Below the pieces are notes generated by a model. That model had not been told where the DNA came from and did not search any database. It was given only the letters and a program-made list of their open reading frames with translations. A stretch of 64,000 bases of DNA. Origin: Pristionchus mayeri. Its lineage: Eukaryota > Nematoda > Chromadorea > Rhabditida > Neodiplogasteridae. Positions 58,095-64,000 of this stretch are shown here, piece after piece. The stretch's first letter is position 1. Every line of letters starts with the position of its first letter. The stretch lies in NCBI GenBank assembly GCA_036245805.1, contig BTRK01000005.1, positions 12,152,001 to 12,216,000 of the forward strand, given 5' to 3'. Made by a program: the position numbers and the translations under genes.

Positions 58095-60950
58095 TCAAAT
58101 GGTTGCGGCTCCAAACTTGGCTTCTTGATGATGCAAGTCGAATACTGGTTGAGAGGAGCAGAAAAACTTCTCTTGCACGAACCTAGAGTATTAGGTTTTT
58201 AAGTTTCTTTTACTTTGTCATGCCAATTCTTGTGGCATTCGACTACAATTTTTTGTCTATGGTATATGCAAGGGCCTTGGCGGTGGAATACAACAGTATG
58301 TTCAAATCGAATCTCGGTCATATAGCAGGCTAGGACAAATATCAAAAGTTATCAAATGCCAAAAACACCTCAAAAAACAGAATTTCAGTGTTTTTGTGTT
58401 GGGTCATTTCTTCCCGAGACCAAGATGCCTACCGATATTAAACCGATAACGTATGATAGCGCAAGAGTCGATATTAATGATAACATAGAACAACCAGGAT
58501 TTCAACCTTCGATAGAGACGAGAGATATCAATATGTCACCATTTCGATGTTCAAATTTCGGCATAAATATTCTGAAGAAAGCCTGCTCTTGAATACGCAA
58601 TTGGATCCCTACCTAATTAGGGATAGCAAGTGGCCATGTAAAGTACTTCACATATAACAATCGCTTTGTTCTCTAGGTTGATCGGGGGAAGCACAATAAG
58701 TTCAAAATTCTGCTCGAAAAACAAATCGTAGTGCGGAATATCCAATCGACGCTTCGCTAGATTATGTAATACGTGCTAGATTGTCACCAGTACTCTTCCC
58801 GTCTAGCTCCACTAAGCCGCTAGACGGGAATGATGTTCTTCTCACTTCTAGATTATGTAAATGATCACTCTCACTTCTCCCGTCTCCCTTCATCCATTAG
58901 TGTCCTTTTATAAGGGCATCACCTCTCACACACAAGATCTCATCTTCTTCTCTCTCTAGTCAGTGCTCCCTTCCCTGTCGATAAAGGGTTCAAGTCTACA
59001 CCACAGTCTTCGACCTTGGGGACACGGGAACAGAAGGACACGGGAGGTCGTCGTGGAGTAGGGAGGCCATGGGACCGGCCACCTTATTTCCCGACGACAA
59101 GATTTAAAACTTTATGTTTACTAATAACCCTATTTGACGTACTTCACAATAGTGGGTCATTTGTATGCCTATCTCTATTCTGCAAACCAATGTGCGCCCT
59201 TAAAAATCTCGGATAAAAGTCGGCTGGGCTAACTTCGGACCTCCTTTGCTCAAGATCTATTGATCGAAACGGTATGCACAACTGGTTGTTATAGAGAGTA
59301 TCCAAGCCCACATCAACTACAAAAAAACCATAAGATGATTGGTGAAGGTTAAATAAAGGAGAAGTGAAAAATGAACATACACGAAAAAAGAAAGAAACTT
59401 TCCGAACAATCTAATATATCATACTTAGTTATAGCGAATCGTTTGAGATTTATTCATATTTTACGCGGGGTTATCTCATCAAGTATCTGGATTGTTCCGT
59501 GAAAAATATCAATTTTTCCAAGATACTTATATTTGTATGAAATACAAAGGTTGAACTACCTCCGGTATGGTGGCAGGAAGATTAGAGTGATGAGCGGCAA
59601 TGCGAATTGAAAGATGCTTACCACCCATAAATGCTCATTTTGGAGGGAATGATAATTATGAACAAATCCCATCTCAATCCCTCAAGCTTGACCGAGCATG
59701 AGGGCTCCCAGACATCGCATTTTATGAATGCAATCGATGACCAGATATTCGCCCATAGCCTGGATAAATCACAATTATAATTACGAACTGTGTGTGCGGC
59801 TCGTTGCAGGTACAGTGACTGGTAGACTCCGAAGAAGTCGATAAACCAGCAGACGACGCCGATCACCATGAACGAGGGCAGCAGTGCTTGCGCGGTGAGC
59901 GAATGGAGGATTGCTTTCTGACGAGACCGCTCCGCCACACTGTTCTGTATCAAGTTTATTAGAATTAAACACATTTGATACATTATTTTCGTTGCCATAT
60001 AAAGCGTTGTTGAGGTGCAGGAATGGGGGAAGGGTTGCTGAAGGTTGAGACCATCTAAGGCCATTCACCTACGATTGATTTTGCAAAGTATGGACTAGTT
60101 TGGGACCAACACGTACCTCTCTCGATGCAAAGACGGTTCAAAACCATCGTGAATGTAGCGACAGTGATTGGGGTTGAGCCACGACACCGATCCCTCTCCA
60201 TGGCACTATGTCAGATGAACCAAAAAATGGTACCCGTCCCCAGAATGACCACATTAGGTTTCCCAAGCGTAAAACAGTGAAAGTTCTGCAGAAGGGTCCA
60301 TTTTTGGTTATCATCCGACGGTGATCATCCGACCTAGTTCCATCACTATCCTTTTGTGCGGTCTTATTTTCATGGCAAAATACGAACGCACCAATCCGCT
60401 GATCTTCGCCACGAGTCTTCCTCGAAAGGCGGCAGTCGTGTGAAGAGAAGAAGCAGATCAGATACGCAGTCGTGCCTCGTTCCACCCATTTCCCTCCATC
60501 TCGGGTCGAGAAAAAATCGATGGCGCAGTAGGTCGTGTTAGCGAACTGTGACAGTTCGGGTACATCGAACGAACAGGACTCGTACATTACGACCTGAACA
60601 AAACATACAGTTTTGCCCGAACGACTCCGATTTCTGAATACGATAGTTCTCTTCAAATGTAGCTTTTATCATGTAACATGCAGATGTCGTGTTGGAATGT
60701 TCCTCTAGAAGTAGGTAATTGAAAGTGGACCGACAGGCAGGCACGGACTATAGTCTCTCTGAAATTAACTGACCATAACAATCCAGCTGGGGATGGTGGA
60801 GGCGAGTGCAATCGCTAGAAGAGTGCGATGAGTGACGGAGGAGGCATTGATCGCTTGCGCCGATAGCATCCACACTCGGTACGCGAAGGAGAGAAGAAGG
60901 AGCACGTTGGAGTGACTCATAAGCGCCATGTGAAGTGCTAAATGGAAAAG
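58095..60950 (-). pseudogene. Srd-like chemoreceptor, copy C (deletion; 5' exons outside)
   Basis: Exons visible: HMALMSHSNVLLLLSFAYRV ...STIPSWIVM (about 60948-60775), MYESCSFDVPELSQFANTTY ...TAYLICFFSS (about 60595-60440), SVAERSRQKAILHSLTAQAL ...AAHTV (59943-59785), SIFQFALPLITLIFLPPYRR (about 59620-59560) and the tail FVQEKFFCSSQPVFD with a stop at 58095. Relative to copy B, about 8 bases are missing near 60432-60455, throwing TM5 out of frame. The last intron (58190-59560) is enlarged by an LTR-like segment and a mariner end. TM1-TM2 exons are not between here and 61100; if they survive, they lie beyond the big foldback past the window end. Confidence 0.65.
58750..59070 (+). mobile_element. 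Possible solo LTR or LTR fragment
   Basis: The region looks like an LTR promoter: inverted CGTCTAGC / GCTAGACG, a TATA-like TTTTATAAGGGC (58913-58925), CT-rich DNA, and CGATAAAGGG followed by CTACACCACA, recalling the LTR pattern at 1.3-4.3 kb. There is no second copy in the window, so the boundaries are guesses. Confidence 0.35.
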
Positions 60951-61912
60951 GAGTAGTTCCCCTTAGTTTCATATTGTTATGTTGCTGTTAGATTGTATGG
61001 TATATTGTACAGCACGTTCGGGTAGAATAATTGATCCCTTGCGACGATTTTGTTGAAAACACTGATACACCCAGTATTACGAAGAACGGGCAATGATATA
61101 TGAGGCGAATCGCGAGAGAATCGACCATTTTAGGGGGGTTAGCGGCGGTAGGATTCAAGTTTGTCCGATCCCGCTATAATTTTAGTTATAAGTATTTCAA
61201 ATGATTCTCTTTCAAACTGCGTCGGCAGAATTTTGATATCGCTCGTCAACGTCGAGATTCAGAAGGCCAAAGTTGGGACTATCACATTTCGACAGTCAAA
61301 TCGGGATCACTTAAATGATCATAAAATCGTTTAAAATAACGATCGAAAGTCGTTCTTTTTTAGAAAGAAAGCTGGGAACATACTCTACAACTTTTATGTT
61401 GACAAAATCATTCGTGCTATTCATCCTGGTGCGGCGCGGTCGGGTGCACCAAAAGTGACGTAACTTTGGAAATCGGAAAAAGATCTTGGGTTATCATGCT
61501 TAAGTTGTGGTACATGCATGGGAGTTACTTGTCTCCAAAAATCAGGAAAATCGGAGTATAAACAAAAAAAGCGCTGGCACTTTTGTGCGGACATCTCAAA
61601 ATGTGTTCTGGACAAGAGTACGTACGTATCTTTAATTTATCACACCTGGGCTCAAAATCATCTAAAACAACCCAACACAACATTTGACTTTATTTCCCCC
61701 CATGATATTGCACTTTCATTGGCCATAAATGGTCGTCAGACCGAAAATTTCAAAATCGGTATTATGACCTTTCTCAAGTCGCGGGATGGGCTCTAGCGCA
61801 CTAAAGTTGTCCCAGATCATGTGAAAACATTCCTCGAACCGGCTCTTTAAAAGCGCGCATATGGAAATACGAAATTTCATCAAAGGAATCCAAGGAAAGG
61901 TGCTGAATTGTA

Positions 61913-63153
61913 TTGGGGTGTCCGGAAAGTTCGTATAATTTTTTGATTTTATTTTTTATTCAATGCTTTACAATTCTCAGTGACCAATATATGCCCCCTT
62001 CTTTCTCACTACCTCCCTCCAGCGATTGGGCAGGGTATCGATTCCTCTCTTCCAGAATGCGGGTTTCTTCGAGACCGCCCAGTTCACGAAAGCCCTCACA
62101 ACTTCATCTCGATTCTTGAACTTCTTTCCTTTGCAGAAGTCAGAGAGAGATCGGAAGCAGTGGTAGTCGCATGGGGAGAGATCCGGGGAATACGGTGGAT
62201 GGGGAATCCTCTCGATCTTCAGCTCGTCCATTTTCTTCTGGGTCATCTTCGCTCGATGTGGGCGAGCATTGTCCATCAGAAGAAGAATTTTGCCCTGGTT
62301 CAGGAGTCTGGGATGGACTCTGATCGCGACATCTTCCAGTTGTTCAGAGAAGAGGTCAGCATTGATGCTGGTGCTAGGGGCGAGGATCTCCCAGTAGATG
62401 GGACCGAGCACTGAGAAGAAGAAGCAGAGGAGTTCCTTCTTTCCGTGCTCTTCCTTCTTCGGGACGGGCGTGGGCTTCTCATCTGCATCCACCCATTGCA
62501 GTCTCCTCACAGGGTTATCGTACGTGATCCACTTCTCATCTGTAGCGATGAAGGAATTGACCCATCGAAGATTGGATCTACGATGGAGTAATTCCCGACA
62601 GACTTGAACACGATTTTTCAGCTGTTCGGGGGAGAGGTCATGGGGAATCACTTGTGGGAGTTTCGGCTTCTTCCCAGATCGATGGAGGATATCGGACACC
62701 GTTGATCTGGGAGTACCAGTATCCTTCTTCAACTCACGCACACTGACCATGGGCTTGCGCTTCAGTGTGCGGAGAACGAGAGGCTGATCGAGGGAGGGAG
62801 GGCGTCCAGAGCGGGGTTGATCATCGAGACCAAACTCCCCTTTCTTGAAGCGGGAGAACCACTTATAGCAGAAGGGTATGGCGGGGGCGTCAGCTCCTTC
62901 CGACTGGGCCAGGGCAGAGTGGCCTCCTTCACGGATCGGCCAAGACGGTAGTAATGAAGTAAAACTGCTCGGAGGTAGAGATGGGAGTCCATCACAAGAA
63001 TCAATGTAGCAACTAGGAGACTGATTAAATCCTCTCACTACTCAACGTCAGAATGATGCAATACATTGTTGACAAACAGATTGCGCAATCACTGCATTTG
63101 ATCGCGAACTGACTTTTTTCCGAAGCATTATACGAACTTTCCGGACACCCCAA
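61913..63153 (-). mobile_element. Mariner transposon nested in a foldback arm
   Basis: 1241 bp with matching ends TTGGGGTGTCCGGAAAGTTC, flanked by TA at 61911-61912 and 63154-63155. It interrupts the left arm of the palindrome; the right arm has the uninterrupted sequence. The insertion is therefore younger than the palindrome and its orientation is clear. Confidence 0.92.
61977..63004 (-). pseudogene. Mariner (DD34D) transposase with N-terminal frameshift
   Basis: The main frame (open from 63038 to 61977) holds the linker RSGRPPSLDQ, VIPHDLSPEQLKNR, and a catalytic triad Asp167 (IATDEKW), Asp256 (LLMDNARPHRA) and Asp291 (YSPDLSPCDYH), with 34 residues between the last two: classic mariner. 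The first helix-turn-helix, beginning MDSHLYLRAVLLHYYRLGRS, is in another frame (ATG at about 62992), and the two frames meet near 62915-62935. The 353-codon frame's own N-terminus is unlike mariners. A single indel has probably disabled it; the rest is undamaged and full length. Confidence 0.85.
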
Positions 63154-64000
63154 TATATCAGGCCAAAATTCTCCAATCATGGCTAGAATTGTAGATCTCG
63201 ATGAGTTAAACATTTTATATGTTGAACGTAAGTTTCTATCTGTTCGTTGAAGCTCGCTAGGGAACATGGAAGTTGGAAGAAAACGACGGTGGAGGCGCGC
63301 GAGAGAGCGGTAAAGGGATGGGACAGAGAGGGAGGTCAGGCGGAGAGAGCGGCAGACGGTTAGAGCACGCGCTCCCGGGGGGATTCTAGCCCGTTTCTAT
63401 CCAACTTCTAAGCAATGTAGCGCGCTTCAACGAACAGATAGAAACTTACGTTCAACATATAAAATGTTTAGCTCATCGAGATCTACAATTCTAGCCATGA
63501 GTCATCTTGATTGGAGAATTTTGGCCTGATATACAATTCAGCACCTTTCCTTGGATTCCTTTGATGAAATTTCGTATTTCCAGATGCGCGCTTTTGAAGA
63601 GCCGGTTCGAGGAATGTTTTCACATGATCTGGGACAACTTTAGTGCGCTAGAGCCCATCCCGCGACTTGAGAAAGGTCATAATACCGATTTTGAAATTTT
63701 CGGTCTGACGACCATTTATGGCCAATGAAAGTGCAATATCATGGGGGGAAATAAAGTCAAATGTTGTGTTGGGTTGTTTCAGATGATTTTGAGCCCAGGT
63801 GTGATAAATTAAAGATACGTACGTACTCTTGTCCAGAACACATTTTGAGATGTCCGCACAAAAGTGCCAGCGCTTTTTTTGTTTATACTCCGATTTTCCT
63901 GATTTTTGGAGACAAGTAACTCCCATGCATGTACCACAACTTAAGCATGATAACCCAAGATCTTTTTCCGATTTCCAAAGTTACGTCACTTTTGGTGCAC

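Larger units (their letters stand above)
61101..64000. mobile_element. Giant foldback (family A), runs off the window
   Basis: The left arm (61101-61912 plus 63154-63262) starts TGAGGCGAATCGCGAGAGAATCGACCA-like. The right arm begins about 63425 and mirrors it to base 64000, which pairs with about 61443; roughly 340 more bases should lie outside. Removing the nested mariner restores continuity of the left arm (GAATTGTA|TATCAGGCC versus GGCCTGATATACAATTC on the right). The loop (63263-63424) is purine-rich and GC-rich. The ends and subterminal GCGGCGGTAGGATTCAAG match the element at 20956-22540. Confidence 0.85.

Noticed and set aside
1..64000. CRISPR arrays, tRNA or rRNA genes
   Set aside because: Direct repeats found are either adjacent tandem units or dispersed transposons, not spaced arrays. 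No cloverleaf or rRNA core sequence was recognised by eye; a tRNA scan would be needed to exclude a missed tRNA.

Overview
The window reads as nuclear DNA of a free-living rhabditid or diplogastrid nematode. Genes are split into many small exons with GT...TTTCAG introns. The gene content is typical of fast-evolving chromosome arms: chemoreceptor GPCRs (Srx-, Srt- and Srd-like), a MATH-BTB gene, F-box genes, a THAP/DDE transposase-derived gene, mariner elements and many hairpin transposons. A Pristionchus-like worm is my guess, not proven. All gene models were spliced by eye from reading frame and splice phase.

Layout. 1-4.3 kb: a hairpin MITE, then a non-autonomous LTR retrotransposon with a rearranged 3' side. 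5.3-7.9 kb (+): an intact Srx-like chemoreceptor whose second intron is filled by a 1 kb foldback element. 8.36-9.65 kb: a complete DD37D (maT-type) transposon with an open transposase. 9.8-11.5 kb (+): MATH-BTB gene. 13.0-14.0 kb (-): four-TM gene copy with an in-frame stop; its intact paralogue is at 25.1-26.1 kb (-). 15.9-17.6 kb and 19.3-20.4 kb (+): F-box genes. 20.96-22.54 kb: foldback; 22.94-23.28 kb: hAT-type MITE. 23.9-24.8 kb (+): decayed Srt receptor; its better copy is at 42.8-45.8 kb (+). 26.7-27.6 kb: degenerate mariner. 28.6-30.0 kb: foldback. 30.6-36.8 kb (+): THAP/DDE gene interrupted by two large palindromes. 37.2-40.9 kb (-): three decayed housekeeping-type genes (adenylate kinase, Ste20/SLK-like kinase, DGAT2). 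49.3-50.2 kb (+): small DUF4440-like protein. 50.6-60.95 kb (-): tandem Srd-like receptors in various states of decay. 61.1 kb to the end: a foldback larger than the window remainder, with a mariner nested in one arm.

The dominant theme is gene duplication and decay plus repeated insertion of long inverted-repeat DNA. At least a dozen palindromes are present, from about 45 bp to more than 2 kb; several sit in introns or split genes. I see no tRNA, rRNA, CRISPR or bacterial-type operon.
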